From Siderastrea siderea (taxonomy: Eukaryota; Cnidaria; Anthozoa; Scleractinia; Rhizangiidae), in NCBI GenBank assembly GCA_964030785.1, contig OZ034968.1, positions 64,640,899 to 64,704,898 on the forward strand: a stretch of DNA of 64,000 bases, written 5' to 3'. Numbering within the stretch: the stretch's first letter is position 1; every line of letters begins with the position of its first letter. The position numbers were made by a program, and so were the translations under genes. Under the pieces are notes generated by a model, which had not been told where the DNA came from, ran no database searches, and was given only the letters and a program-made list of their open reading frames with translations. Below are positions 1-13,600 of the stretch, one piece after another.

Positions 1-683
1 CATCCCTTTCAAACTCCACATTGGTATGTCCACCAGCTTCAGTCGCCTTTATTAGGTTCAAGTTTTGTGTTGGATCTTTTGATGGCGTTCCTATGGTGGT
101 GCTCCAGTAATCCTGCCGGAAAATCAAAGTATCAGATAGGAATGTGATAGGAGTTAACGATACATTCTTCATTCTTGCCAAAGACTTTTGCCCAAGTTTT
201 GGGCAAAATTCTGGCCCCAGTTTCGGGTAAACGCCGCTCTAAGGCGGACTACCCTAAAGAAGTGATGGGAATACCTTGTTTAAATTTTATCCAAAGATAA
301 AAGATTTTAACTTTTTTCTCTTAGAAGAAAGACAAAGCTTGAATCCCACAAAGTAATGCACAGCATTTCCAAAATGCATTGAACAATAAGTAAAAGCTGT
401 TCGAGCATCCGACGCGTAATTAATCAATTTGTCTTGTTCTTCTACTCCAAAAATCAAGCACAAAGCTATTAACACTCGCTTGACAGACTTACATCGAGAT
501 ATGGCGTGTTAGAGGTGACACCACCAACAGCAATATCGTAATTCACCATGTTTTTTCCATCGGAAGATGTTGTAAAACCCACTGCACACCAGCCGGTGGT
601 TTTGCAAGTCATGTTGAAGATCAACTTGCCGTTGTTGTATGTCCATTGCAGCTTGAACATACCGTTCGCGGACTCGACGCTGC
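1..683 (-). CDS. DOMON-domain gene copy D1, 3' part outside window
   Basis: First DOMON copy, read right to left. The first visible exon is about 493-683 and ends at donor GTAAGT (487-492). The next exon runs from 112 off the left edge, after an acceptor CAG at 113-115. The joined frame reads through the family core (KTTGWCAVGFT, then NYDIAVGG, then DYWSTTIGTPSKDPTQNLNL), which matches DOMON domains of the FRRS1/MOXD1 kind. The family is extracellular and often binds haem or sugar; the ligand here is unknown. Unlike the other copies there is no signal peptide in this exon: an in-frame stop lies just upstream, and the pyrimidine-rich stretch ending CCTAAAG looks like a splice acceptor. Either the leader is on another exon that I could not find, or the copy has lost it. 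The 5' limit is therefore approximate. Confidence 0.7.
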
Positions 684-1685
684 TGCCTTTAGGAACGGAG
701 AAAATGGAAAAAGTAGATTATATCTCGATCTGGGCAATCGTTCATGTTGACTCGTCTAATAAGTTATTAATATAACAGACAAAGCTACAAAACGTACTTG
801 AGATCAGGTTCTGGCTTCTGAGTTTGAAGTTAATTTTCTCCTACCCCTCAGGGAAATTTTATGACGATTTATTTAGCAACATTTTGAAGCTTTTAAGCTC
901 CAACAGTGACAGGCATCTAATTTCTTCTTACAATATCACTACTTGATTAAACATACAGATCATGAGAATAACGAATCAAAATGATCGCCAAAGATGAAAT
1001 GTCTCGATGTTTAAGCAAATTCTCCCAACTAGTACCAAGAAATATATAAAGAACAGTGGGAATATACATGCTGATCTGCATGCTGATATTGGGGTTTAAA
1101 GAGATAGGGTCAATCTCTAATTGGTCAGCTTAAGTAATTTAATGTTATTTCAAACTTCGCGGCCTTGTTGAAGTCAATCGGCTACAAGTTTCGATTCAGA
1201 AAAAAAAAAAAAGAAATTGCTTTGGAAAGGTCCAAAGGATTTCTACGTGTCATTCAAGAGGCAAGTGAAAGTAAATGTCCCTACGTTTAACGAATTGCAA
1301 GTCGAGTATAGTTTGATATTGCAAACTGCATGGTTCAGAGAATTTCACATTAATAAATTTCTTTCCTTATGCTGTTCTGAAAAGTGTTCTATTTGGACGT
1401 TGCAACCAAATAAAACAAAACTGTGTGAGGTTGAAACGGTTGGTTAATGATGATGATGATGACGACGACGACGACGATGATGGTGATGATGATGATGATG
1501 ATGATGACGATGATGATGATGACGGGGATAAGGATCTTTGGTTCCTGCAGGACATGACCTAACTTATTCAATTAACCTTCTTAAGGCTTTTTCTGCCAAT
1601 TGGCGGGATTGGATACAAACATTGTATTTCGCGCTATGGATGTATTCCCCGACAATATGGCGGGAAAAAAACCTTTAAAAAAGTC
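684..1685. other. Intergenic stretch between D1 and D2
   Basis: No gene recognised. It contains an A-run near 1,200 and the trinucleotide repeat listed separately. A missing D1 leader exon could lie here, but no convincing hydrophobic ATG exon with a matching donor was found. Confidence 0.5.
1446..1525. repeat. (GAT/GAC)n trinucleotide microsatellite
   Basis: About 80 bp of GAT and GAC triplets. It yields apparent low-complexity poly-Ser and poly-Ile reading frames on the minus strand, which are not genes. Confidence 0.95.
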
Positions 1686-4600
1686 TTAATTACTTGTTGA
1701 CTTCTTTGTGGTTGATGGAGGTCCAGTGCTGGAAACGCTTGACATAGATGACACCGGAGTAGTAGTGGATGGCTGTATTCCAGCGGACATTGCTTCCATG
1801 ATCAAGTTGTGTTTGTTTGGTGATACACCCTTTCCACTGTGTTTTTGCAGGGCTGAATTTCCATCGTTGCTGTTATGCCACGCCCACAAGATCCACACTT
1901 GTGTATTATTCTGCGAAGAGACAAATAGGGATAAAATCGAGCAAAAGTCTACTCTATTTGCTGCCCAACCATAACCACGACCAAGGCAGCGGCCACGAAC
2001 AAATGTGCTTTAGGTTCTCCTTTGACTAGAGTACCATTAGTACCTTGTTGTAAACTCGGCAACGCAACGTAGCACAACAGTTCCAGAATTTATAAAATGA
2101 CATTCTACGCAACACGCGCAATGATTGCAAAACATGCAAAATTAATTTGTAAAATACGCAATAAATGCAACAAATATACCCAAAACTAGATTTGTTTGAA
2201 CAGCGGTCGACTTGTAAAAACGTAATGAATGGATTTTTTTTTCAGCAACAGCCCGGAAGTTATTTCCTAAAAGGGTAAGGTTGGCCAATTCTAATAGAAA
2301 TCTTAGAATTAGATCAATCTTTTCGTTTTACTGTCGCCACCTCTTCAACCGGTTTCCAGGAATCGAAAAGAAAGAAATAATGACAAATATAGCAGCAAGG
2401 CTGATCTGACAACGTAGAAAGATTAACTTTGCAAAACTTTGTTTTAAAAGAAAGCAATAATGATCAGCCGAGCAATCCAAAAAAACAGAGGTTTCTGTGG
2501 GCTGATGTATATTGTTTTATTGTTAAAGGGTCTTAAAAAGTAATTTAAAAGACACCGGGAATGACAATAGGTTGCTAATAACAAAAATTAAGCACAGTTC
2601 AAACGTCGAAATTTTCGTGTGCCGAACCTAATGCAAATTAGCAAAAATCAATAGCTTTTGCTTACATGTATAAGGCTCGGCACATGAAAAGTTCGATGTT
2701 TGAACTAGGCCTTATAAACAGAAATAGAACTTTCTGGTACGTGTTGACATTTTGCGTTAACCGATATAGTAATTAGTTTGGAAAACTTGCTTCTGAAGCA
2801 CGCCCCCCACCCTCCCCCCCCCCAAAAAAAACGAATCAATCATGTCCCCACAAGCCAACTATATTTTTTGTTTTGTTTTGTAAAATCAGCGGAAGCTGTC
2901 AACAATGATTTGAACGTTACCGCAAATTGAACATCTTTGGCATTGTCTCCTGTCATGGCATCTCTTTCAAAGTCCACAGTGGTGTATCCACCAGCTTCAG
3001 TCGCCCTTATTAGGTTCAAGTTTTGTGTTGTATCTTTGGATGGGGTTCCTGTACTGGTGCTCCAGTAATCCTGTCGTTAAATTCAAAGAAAGACTTAACC
3101 CTTTGCACCTTTTCATGCAATTTCTCCTTACTGATATCCATATGGGCGATGTAGCAGCTGTCGTAAGGTCTTCCACGATTAGTCCGCTAAACAATAGAAC
3201 AAACAAAAGAAGCAAAGAACGAGGCGTAAAAACAATAGAGCTGCTACACATAGCGGTCCAATGAAAATACAAGCTTTTGAGAGGTGCTACACTACCGATC
3301 CATATATGTTGCTGAGTACTGGTTAGGAGAGCTTGTTTACGCATCAAGACAATACATCTTTAGTGATCATTTTCTTGATTCTTATGACTTGTTTGTGTTA
3401 CAATGCACTGATGTACTGAGGAGAAATATGATGCTGATCACTAATGGGGCAGCAAAGGCTCAACAATTAGAGGAGGAGAGTTTTCATAATGTTCAAATCG
3501 AAAGGATACCTTTCTCCTCAGTAAAGTTGAAGATTTAACTTTTTACTGCCTAAGTTTAGCAGTGCTTTTATTTACTCTTTCACGTTTACTACGTTTAAAC
3601 TAAAATAGATACATATATTTACGGATAGAAACAGAACCACAGGCATGAAACAGCTTTCAATGGTGATGGTTATCCGAGCAGTGTTCTCCTTTAGGAATTC
3701 TTCACAGCCTTACTGGATGATTTGAGGCTTAAAGGAGCTACGTCACAGATAACGCATCTTGAAAAAACATTCGTAATCCACCTTAATCTTACTCAGTCGT
3801 AACCAATCTTGTTTAGTTTTGGTTTATTCTTACTTCTTTGGTGTTTTTCTACCTTATGAAACTATTATTGTGAGGATTTCCTCAATGTGAAAATAATTTT
3901 GTCAGATCAGAAAAGTTAATGAAAATGCCCTGACACAGTTCCTTTAAAGACATAGCGTGCGTTTCTCGAACGCCCCAAAACTTTCCAGGCCGATTTCGGG
4001 CACGACAACTCATACTGTATCTTGTAAACAAAGACATTGCTAGGCATGAAACTTTGCTTATCTTACAGATTTGTTAAAATAACGGCTTTGTAGAATGAGT
4101 TGTTCATAATTTTACAAATGGCTTTTCGGGGCCGAAATGTTTTCGAGACCTTCCGCGAGAAACGCACCCTTGATCACATCTGCAAGTTAAAGTGAACGAA
4201 ATAAAGGAACCTGTCTTTTTCCCGGCACCCTATCGAAGTGCTTTTGCTGATTAAGATTTATTAATACTGTATTCTCTATTACTGTCAAATTAAAAAAAAA
4301 AAGGAAAAAAAACGCATCGTCAAACCTGCAGCATTTTGGACTGAAGAGATATCAAAGAAAGTGGAATTGACGATAGGAAGACTCACACTTTAGATAAATT
4401 GACAGTAAGACGATTCATTCCTTTTTTGAGATTTGTGGAAAACCAGTTACGGCATTTGATTACCAGTATAGCATAGTGTATATTCATATGTTTTACTCTT
4501 ACGTAATGACACTTGATACAGGTGACTTTGTGAAACGTCACAACGACCGCTTAATAGAGGTAACCGGCGTTTGGTTGAAGTCTTCCAATTTCATTCACGG

Positions 4601-5044
4601 ATTGCTTCATCTATTGGCTCCTGTGCATGGCTGTAATGCATGAGCCGCGAAAGATATTATAAAATGCTAATGCATGCATTTTCACTCTGATGAGACTACC
4701 TTCACTTTAATCCACCACCTAAAGAAAATAAAATATAAAACTACAAACACTCTTTCCATACTTACATCAAGATATGGTGTGTTAGAGACAACCCCACCGA
4801 CAGCAATGTCGTAATTCTGCATGCTTCTACCATTGGCAGTTATTGTAAAACCCACTGCACACCAGCCGGTGGTTTTACAAGTCATATTGAAGATCAACTT
4901 GTCGTTGTTATACGTCCATTGCAGCTTAAAATTGCCATCACCAGAACTGAAGCTGGCGTAATTCAATGCAAAGACTGTACGAAAAAAACATGAAAGCAAG
5001 ACTAACGGAAAAAAGGCGTAGATTAGACTCAACTTGAAAGCCAT
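1686..5044 (-). CDS. DOMON-domain secreted protein D2, three exons, 217 aa
   Basis: Three minus-strand exons: 5044-4766 (93 codons), 3070-2921 (50 codons) and 1910-1686 (74 codons plus TAA). All introns are phase 0, with donors GTAAGT and GTAACG and CAG acceptors. Exon 1 starts with a hydrophobic signal peptide of about 26 residues ending FRTVFA, then the DOMON core: FKLQWTYNN, two cysteines in NMTCKTTGWCAVGF, and Met plus Asp in SMQNYDIAVGG. Exon 2 has DYWSTSTGTPSKDTTQNLNL and the conserved FERDA segment. Exon 3 has VWILWAWHNSNDG and KHSGKG. In b-type haem DOMON proteins a Met and a His are the axial ligands, and both positions are present here; haem binding is inference. The C-terminus is a Ser/Thr-rich tail ending TTKKSTSN without the hydrophobic GPI-type end seen in D3-D5. 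A weak donor (GTAATT) overlaps the stop, so an extra exon is possible. Confidence 0.82.
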
Positions 5045-5118
5045 CCTGTGAGAGTTGCCTTATCGCGGTGTATTCTGAGCAAGCGAATATTCTAAGCGAT
5101 ACTGCAAACAGATGGTAA

Positions 5119-7218
5119 CACAGGCAGCCCAAGCTAAGGTTGAGAGCTGCGCATAAATTAGACTGTTTTTTCCACGCTATGCATAATAATGACATCGGCA
5201 ACATTTAAGAGTTTGTATGGAAATGAAACAAAACGTCTCAAATTGCCACAAATCAGAAAGAAGTCGAAATAAAAAAGATTTGTCTTATTTCATTGTTTTA
5301 TTGGTCATTATTGGAGGGCTTCCTGGGCTGGTTTGAAGCTTTTCGGGCGAGAAATTGAGGTTTATATTTTTCATCAGTTACTGAACGTTTAGAATTAATT
5401 AAAGGCAGGAAACAGTTTCACACTTGAGGTTCGATAAATTCCATCACAATAAACGAATCGCCCTACAACTTCAAAGGTGTATTCTTGGGTCTTGCGCATA
5501 CCTCTGTTCTTTCTCATGGGTTCCAGATCCTATTTTAAGCCGTCGAAAATCCCTCTTAAATACGAAACTCGCCTTTCCTGGTATGCGTTTTCATTTGAAG
5601 TGCACACATGAATCATTGCGAGCCGCGTTTCGACGACAAAATGTCCCTCAGCCGGAGACAGGCTGAGTGAGATTGTCGACATTAGCAAACACGACACTGC
5701 GGAGTCCAGAGAGGTCGGTTTACAGAAATAGAGAAATATTAGAACGGCCGTGAAATTCACTCGCCTCACTTGACTTGGAAAACCATAATTTTGTTTTAGG
5801 GACGAACGAAGAACTATCTTTTGCTGCACTCTAATCAATCCATTCGATGATTTTCAGGGGCACTCAACGAGAAATTTTTAGCAGAATACTTGAAAAATCA
5901 TTTTTTAGCTTTCTTAGATTGTTTCAGAGCTTAACAGAGGCATATTTTTGTAGGCTAATACAGATTGATCTGTTCGGCGTTGTTAGCTGAAAATTTGGCC
6001 ACAGAAAACTTTAGGAAACAGAATCCTATCCGCCGAATTTCTGAGCTGCTGATGGCTCTCCGAAAATGCTAGCTGACCTTATTTTGCACTCTTAATGACA
6101 TATTTGTACCTATGAAAACAATAGGAACTAAGTCCGAGGTGGTGTTTCGCTAAAGAAATCTCTAGCTTTCACTGCAACTAAATCCGAATATCTTAGGCGA
6201 TTTTGGGGCCTTCCGAACAGTTATTCCCCGAAACCAACCGTTGGGTGCCCCTGGATTTTATGCCAAGTATTTGGCGCAAGTGATCCTGCTGACTGCCCGA
6301 CCTCATTATTTAATTCCCATATATAGGGTTGTCTGTCCTAAAAAAAAATATTGCTGTGACCGTGGAAAATACCCACCACAATTTCCATTCCTTTGAAAAC
6401 CGGTGCAATTTTTTTTCTAGGTGGAAACTGCTCCTCGTCTCTGCTTCTAAATTTCGACAACATTTTTTTTGCGGTAAACAGGTTAATGTGACGGAACAAA
6501 TCACTATGCTAATATATTGTCGCACGAAGACATTAAAGCGTGCTCGTGGCGTCAAGTGAGGGGACTAAATTTCACGAGCGTGCCGATAGTTTTCTATCAG
6601 GCCCTCAAACCGACCTCTCTGGACTCCGCAGTGTCGTGTTTGCTAATGTCGACAATCTCACTCAGCCTGTCCCCGGCTGAGGGACATTTTGTCATCGAAA
6701 CGCGGCTCGCAATGATTCATGTGTGCACTTCAAATGAAAACGCATACCAGGAAAGGCGAGTTTCGTATTTAAGAGGGATTTTCGACGGCTTAAAATAGGA
6801 TCTGGAACCCATGAGAAAGAACAGAGGTATGCGCAAGACCCAAGAATACACCTTTGAAGTTTTAGGGCGATTCGTTTATTGTGATGGAATTTGTCGAACC
6901 TCAAGTGAGGTGCAGTGTGAAACTGTTTCCTGCCTTTAATTAATTCTAAACGTTCAGTAACTGATGAAAAATATAAACCTCAATTTCTCGCCCAAAAAGC
7001 TTCAAACCAGCCCAGGAAGCCCTCCAATAATGACCAATAAAACAATGAAATAAGACAAATCTTTTTTATTTCGACTTCTTTCTGATTTGTGGCAATTTGA
7101 GACGTTTTGTATCATTTCCATACAAACTCTTAAATGTTGCCGATGTCATTATTATGCATAGCGTGGAAAAACAGTCTAATTTATGCGCAGCTCTCAACCT
7201 TAGCTTGGGCTGCCTGTG
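5119..7218. repeat. Inverted duplication, 0.6-kb arms around a 0.9-kb spacer
   Basis: Left arm 5119-5721 is repeated in reverse complement at 6607-7218 with few differences, so matching open frames appear on opposite strands (for example plus-strand 5424-5666 and minus-strand 6692-6904). The arm includes sequence just upstream of the D2 start codon. No transposase was seen. The spacer 5722-6606 has no recognised gene. It could be a foldback element or a local inverted duplication. Confidence 0.85.
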
Positions 7219-8200
7219 ATGGTAACAGCAGGGAGCTTCACACAAGCCCAATTTTCATTTACATATGAAAAGATTCTAAGAATTGTTTTCTAGAAACGCC
7301 GCAATGTAGGTCATTGTTTTCCAAATTTTCCGACAATAAACAGAAGAAAAGGTTTGTTTTAGAGGTCTATACTGCATGAAATCAGCAGAGCCATGCACGC
7401 ATTGCGGTTATGTCGGATTTAGTCACTAATTTCCAACGAACTCCCAGTTTTTTTTGCCATAGTTAGTCTCCCAGTTCGTTTTTACCATAGCCATTAGTCG
7501 AGAGACTTGTTATGTAATCTTGTAAGTTTCAAAGGCGTCTCAAATTATGCTGAAAGCACCTCAGCGTTTGCCTTTCACATACTCTGGCTGAATAACTTAA
7601 CAGAAGCCACTTTTGGTTAGTTGTTCCAACCAGTTCAAAACCTATTGTAGTCAAAGCTAAAAACGGTAACAAAAATAAAAACATCAAACAAAGAAATTTG
7701 CCGGTTTGAACATGGACATCGTTTAAGTTATCGTAACCTACGATATCAACAAAAACCCAGTTAAAGCTTGAGTCTCTGTGCCGTCATGAGTTGAAGTTTC
7801 AATTTGCAAGTTTGATTTGACCTTTGCAAGCTCTGAAGGCAAGCAAGGGATACATGTAGGAACTATTTAGGGGTATCTTGAATCAGGAGAGAGAAATAAT
7901 GGTGTCAGGATATGGCATAGAGTGATAAACACCCCTGGGGCACAAAAAACAAATGGCTTATCACGCATAACACGTTTTACTAAAAATATTATTATTGTTG
8001 TTTAAACAAAAGTACAAATATTACACATTCTCTTTGGCCGAAGACGTCTTGTAGAACTTCGGACCATCGAAATTGCCGTCTAACTAACAAGTTATTCAGG
8101 GGCAAGTCGTACGATACAGGACGATAAAGATGAATATTGCTGCACTGACGTCAGACATGTCAGATTTAACATTTTAAGGCTTCAAAACAAGAAAAAGAAA
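7219..8200. other. Intergenic, nothing recognised
   Basis: AT-rich sequence without a supportable reading frame, RNA gene or clear repeat. Confidence 0.5.
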
Positions 8201-9790
8201 AACTATCTCGTAAAAATACATAGCCCTAACAAACAACAATAGCTTTATTTGCATGACTATAAGTTATTACAGTATTGCAAAAGCATACAACTCAACAAAA
8301 AGAACTTATAATGTAATAATTATATAAGAAGATAAGAATTAAGTTACATCAGTCTGAATTGATAATAAATTATTGCGTAAATTTAAGCATGATAGAATGA
8401 ATCTCAGCAATTGAATGTTTACAAAATAATTATCCGAATTCATTAATTCTTCGGTAGCTTCCAATGTAGACAATCGTTTTATATATGGTAGGTGATACTC
8501 TAGTTCCTGTAAAACCTGTCTCTATAAAAATTGAGTATTTAGGACAGTGAAAAAGTAAATGAATTTCATCCTCAATTTGATTAGATCCGCAAGTAGGGCA
8601 AAGTCTATTAACTCTCGGGATTTGACTATGTCTACCAGTTTCAATCATTAGTTTGTGGTTGCCTATTCTGAATTTCACTGATTCTTTCCTTTCATTTAAC
8701 TTGCTTGTAAGTTCTAGATAACAAGAAGGTGTGTATTCGTTTTTAAATGTGTTATAATATTCTAGTTTCTTCGAGTGTTGAATAGTATGTTGCCAGTGTA
8801 GGATATATTTGAGTTGCATTAGGCTTATATAGTGTTTGATCTTAGATTTATTTAAGACATTGGGGTCAAAATCAGGCAAATTATAGTATTCAGACATCCT
8901 CATAACACTAGAGTAGAAACTACTTTTACCAGAGGAATGAAGATCTGCCGACATTAAAAAGATCTGTTTAACAATAGAGTCATTCCCCTTATTATGAAGA
9001 TAGAAAAAGTAATTAATTATTTTCTGATTCTGATAGCTATATTAAGAGGGAATCTGTGCCATTTGGTAAAACGCACGGATCAGATAAAGTATTTTCGAAT
9101 GAGTATGGTATGTTATTGAGAAAGAGATTGAATAACAGCGGGCTTAATATACAACCTTGGCGTACCCCTCTTGCGTATTGAAAGGATCTTGTTTGGCTGT
9201 TTCCAATTTTTATTGAACATGCATGAGGAGTTTGAATGCAAGCTCTTTATTAAATTGTAAAAACATCCTCCGACATTAATTTGCAATAATTTGAATAAGA
9301 GTCCGTCATGCCAAACCGAGTCAAAAACTTTTTTGAAATCTACAAAGCAAGCATAAATTTTTTCGTTATGGTAATGAACATATTTATCTACTAAAGTTCT
9401 CAGTGTGAGGTCATGATCTGCTGTACGATTTTTAGGTAGAAATCCAATTTGAGAATTGTGCAGTATGTTATGAGAGTTGACATGTTCAAGGAGCCTTTGA
9501 TTTAGGATAGAACAGAACAATTTTCCCAGACAGCTTGAAACACAAATTCCCCGATAATTTGCTGGATCACTTCTTCCTCCTGATTTATATATCGGTGTAA
9601 TAAGACCACCGCACCAAGTCTGAGGCATTGTTACTAAATTGAAAATTGAATTAAAAAGCTTATGGTATACAGGCAGCATTTCGTGAAGGCTTGCTTTGAT
9701 CATTTCATTTTTTATTTTGTCTGAGAACGAAGATTTATTATTTTTCAATCTTTTCGCGGCTGCAAGTATTTCATTTTCAGTGATTAAGTA
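8200..9790 (-). mobile_element. Degenerate non-LTR retrotransposon (LINE), 3' half
   Basis: Minus-strand remnant of a LINE polyprotein. Segment 9748-9113 encodes reverse-transcriptase fingers and palm: NYRGICVSSCLGKLFCSILN, then motif A as CFVDFKKVFDSVWHDG. Near 9,180 a frameshift moves the next RT motif (RGVRQGCILSPLLFNLFLN) into another frame. The catalytic YADD box is missing because sequence around 9,000-9,070 is deleted or scrambled. Segment 8954-8430 encodes the C-terminal zinc-knuckle-like region (CPTCGSNQIEDEIHLLFHC). The AT-rich stretch 8,200-8,429 is probably its 3' UTR. The element is dead. It lacks the endonuclease part, so it is 5' truncated in addition to its internal damage. 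The LINE clade cannot be fixed by eye. Confidence 0.85.
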
Positions 9791-10254
9791 ATCACCCTAA
9801 GACGACCGAATTAGACCGGCTGTGCGAGGTGGATTTAGCTTCCGTCTTGCCAAAATCGTTCACAAATTTCCATTTGACTGTCGTATAATTCACAGCTGAA
9901 AATCCTAAACAAGTTGTAGGTTTGATTTGCACGAAATTAAATCGCATGTCATAAGCTTGTCATACGTATGCCACACGTAAGAAAGCTAGCTGCACGTACC
10001 GTCTAAATCGGCCCTTCTACAGCTTTTCGCTACATACATTGTTGAAGCTATTGGTGAAGAGAGGACCAATGAACCCATGATCCTCTTTCCTTGGTTGGTG
10101 TGTCGGCTTATGACCTGCTCTCCCGTCCGATTATTGAATTCGAAATAAGAAAAAACAATGTATAATAATTGAGTATAAAATAAAAAAGACTGTTCAAGTT
10201 TCCGTGCCAAAAGGCCCCAAAAGATCCCATAAAACACAGAAACAGTCAACTTTC
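9791..10254. other. Intergenic, nothing recognised
   Basis: No gene, RNA or repeat could be supported between the LINE remnant and the region downstream of D3. Confidence 0.45.
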
Positions 10255-10410
10255 GCCTTGCGGACACCTCGCTATTACGGACACCCCATTATTATGGACA
10301 GGAGCTGAAGTCCCGGGGCATAAGAATTACTGAAACCAACTCCCGCTATTACGGACTTTCTCTGTTACGGACACCAAATCTTGGTCCTAATGGTGTCCGT
10401 TATTTTGTGA
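10255..10410. repeat. Small element with CGGACACC motifs in both orientations
   Basis: Contains CTATTACGGACACC-like boxes near 10,270 and 10,350-10,375 and the inverse GGTGTCCGTTAT at about 10,391-10,402. Such motifs are typical of ends of pogo/Tigger-like DNA transposons in invertebrates, from memory. No transposase is present and the exact ends are not clear. Confidence 0.35.
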
Positions 10411-10609
10411 TCTCTTGCCAAATCAGCTCATTGCTTCACTAGTTTCAGTGGTGAAGACACCACTGAACATTATGAAGGAATACGGTAGTCCCAGGAGTCC
10501 CAAAAATTTCTGTATTGTTTGGAAATGAGACCTCTTAGCGCGAAAAATTGCTCCCCTTTTACATAGAAAAAACAAAACAAAACAAACATCAAAACAATTC
10601 GGTAGTCCT

Positions 10610-13600
10610 TTAGAAAGACAAAACACACACGATCAAGGCCAGAATAGCGTAAACCAGAACACGTGATCCCGTCTCATTAGCCACGCTGGATGGATTCATG
10701 GCTTCCTCGATAAGGTTGTATTTTCTTTTTGATACTCCAGTAGAGCTGTGTTTCAAGTTCAAGTTTAAACCTGAACTTGCATCGTCGTTGTTGCGCCAGG
10801 CCCACGCAATCCAAACTTCATTGTCTTCCTGCAATTTAAACACACGGTGCAAAAAAAAAAGAAAAAAAAAGAAAAAATTCAAGATTCGCACAATTTGCAC
10901 CATTGCACCATATTACAATACTGCTATAGTTATCTTATCATAAGAGGAAATGCTGTGGACACAAAAGTAGTAGACGAGCGTTTCCATAACGGTCGCAGGT
11001 TCTTCCAAACTTTCACGTATCTTTTGGAAACAAGGTGAAACGTGGCTCTTAAGTCGGCTATTTACATTATCAGACCCACCATTGGTGAACTTGGTTCCAA
11101 ACCGTCAAAGTTATCGTGTTACCTGCTAAATGATCAGTTAATGGTCAGGAAATGTTGCAAGGAACACTTGAACCCAGGACCCCAGGATGTGAAGTCCAGC
11201 GCTTTCATCATTGACTCAGACACTTGCGTACACTGCAACCATAGGCGAACCATTCAAACTGTTCAAGGCAACGTGACGTCACGTAGGCTATTTGATCTCA
11301 TATATTTACTGTATTTTGTAACGGCTGCTCTCGGCTAGAGTCAAGTGATCGGGAAAAATGCCCCCCCAAATGCTGAATTTTGCATCTTTTGCATCATTCT
11401 CCAGTGTTGACATATTGTAAGCCAGATGAATAAAGTTAACTTAATAGTTACCTTGTGCTGTTAGTATGGGCTTTTGTGATTTTGTGGCGTTTTGAGTCAA
11501 AATCGCAAAAGTCCACATTAGCAGCATAAGGTAAGTTAACTTTATTCATCTGGCTTACCATATATCAACAATGGAGATCAAAAGATGTAAAATTCAGCAT
11601 TTTGTAGGGCATTTTGCCCGATCACTTGAATCTAGCCGAGAGCAGCCGTTACAAAATACAGTAAATGTACGAGATCAAATAGCCCACGTGGCGTCACGCT
11701 GCCTCGAACAGTTTGAATGGTCGGCATGTGCTGCAACCCATATTTTTCTTTTTTTTTGGAGGTTTGAATTTGCAAGATTTGAACCTTACCGTATGCTGAA
11801 CATCTAGTTCCTCATCATCATCAGTCGTAGCATTGCGGTAAAACTCCATATTTGTATATCCATTATCTTCAGAAGCCTTTATCATATTGTAGTCTGGGGT
11901 TGGATCTCTCGGTGGCACTCCTGTACTAGTGCTGTGGTAACCCTGTAGCGAGAAAACAAAAGTGCAAAATTGCTGCAATATTGGGCCGATTATTAAAAAG
12001 GTCGATTAATAAATTTCAGGTATTCGTTATTTGTTAGGCTTCACGTTCATAGTGTTAAAAGTCTGGTCATTTTTTCAGCTTCTGCTGCAGTTTATACAGT
12101 TTTTGGATATGAGAATGAGCCGTCTTCTATTTAGTTTACAGTTTTATTCATCGTGAAAATGGAATTAATCTCACGGTTAAGCAGGTTGAGGGAAGTAATG
12201 GCTCAGTCTACTTAATTTGGCCAAGAAACTGGAAAATAAGAAGTATGCAAAACATCCTATTGCACTTATGATATTTATAGAAGTAACTGTGAATGAAAAG
12301 AAGTCCTGTGCAAGTGACAGTTAAAATCACCGGTTTTCAACCAGAATGCGACTGTAAAGCCGCATTTAGACAACACGCGTTTCTGGCACGGCATTCCTAA
12401 ATTTAGGCACGCGGACCAAGATTTAAGGCACCGCTCTCCTAATTGTTGTCGTGTAACTGTAAATTTCATCGGCCCGCGTACGCCAGCTGCACACGTGCAG
12501 CCATTCTTAGTCCAACAAATATGACTTCGTCGGGCGACTTTGAAATCCTGAAAAATCGAGGAAAATTGAATGTGAGCGTTCAAAAGAAAACGGCAGGGTG
12601 TAAACAACGCCTCGTGTAGATATTTGTAGGCTATAAACGTGACTATAAATGCAACGCCTGGCCTCTTCGGCGGATCTGGAGCGCGAGTGTCTAAAAATGT
12701 TGAATTTAATAACCTGTGCGATTCCTGCCTACCGCTGATTAATAAGTTAAAGGGTTCAAACCTCAGAGTGCCTATATCACATATTATATTAAGGTGTTTC
12801 GATACAGTTTTTTTGGGACCATACCTAACTTTTTGAATCGGCTCTTAGACAGCCTTCTCCTTGTCAGATAAACGTGAAATTTGCAATACTTGTTGGTTTT
12901 GGATTGAACTCCAGCGTGGTTTACATTTTGTAAAAATCGATATTTTCATGACAACGATAAACTAAAATCTTCGAAAACAGTAATATTGAAATTTTGCACG
13001 ATCCAGCTTTCGTTTCGAAAAGAGAATACCAGCATCTTAAACTGTGGTGTATGGCAAACAAAGTTTGCAAACAAAGAAGTAAATCACAAAAACATTTTCA
13101 ACCTTAGTTTTTGCCTAGTAATAGTAAATGCACTGAAAAATAATCAACGCTTTGATGAAATGGCTAGTAAATACTGTTAAAATGTGTCTTTTACTTACTA
13201 TTTTACGCCTAGAAAGTTTTGTTGAAACTGGTGTTCGCGATCTCGAGAACGACTTGTTTTTCTAAGATCATTCGCGTATCCTGTGTATTTTGTTTCCATT
13301 TTAATAGTATTTTTCCTAAGATATCATTTTCTAACAGAGCTACTCTCTAAATTCAAGGATGAGATGGGTGTGACACATGTATGTATTTGTATGTATTTGT
13401 GTGTGCGCTATTCTTCGATAAGAGACAGGTTCTTTTCTAAAATAGAACCTAAAATCCCATTTCTACGACTATTATCACATGAGACCTTATTGTCACATGT
13501 TATGAATTGTAGTGATTATTTTATAAATATTCAATTAATCTCATTCATCTCGTCATGCTTTGAACAGAGAGACAAACTAGTTACAATGGCTACCTCTCTG

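Noticed and set aside
1367..1571. Poly-Ser and poly-Ile/Val frames on the minus strand
   Set aside because: Pure translation of the GAT/GAC microsatellite.
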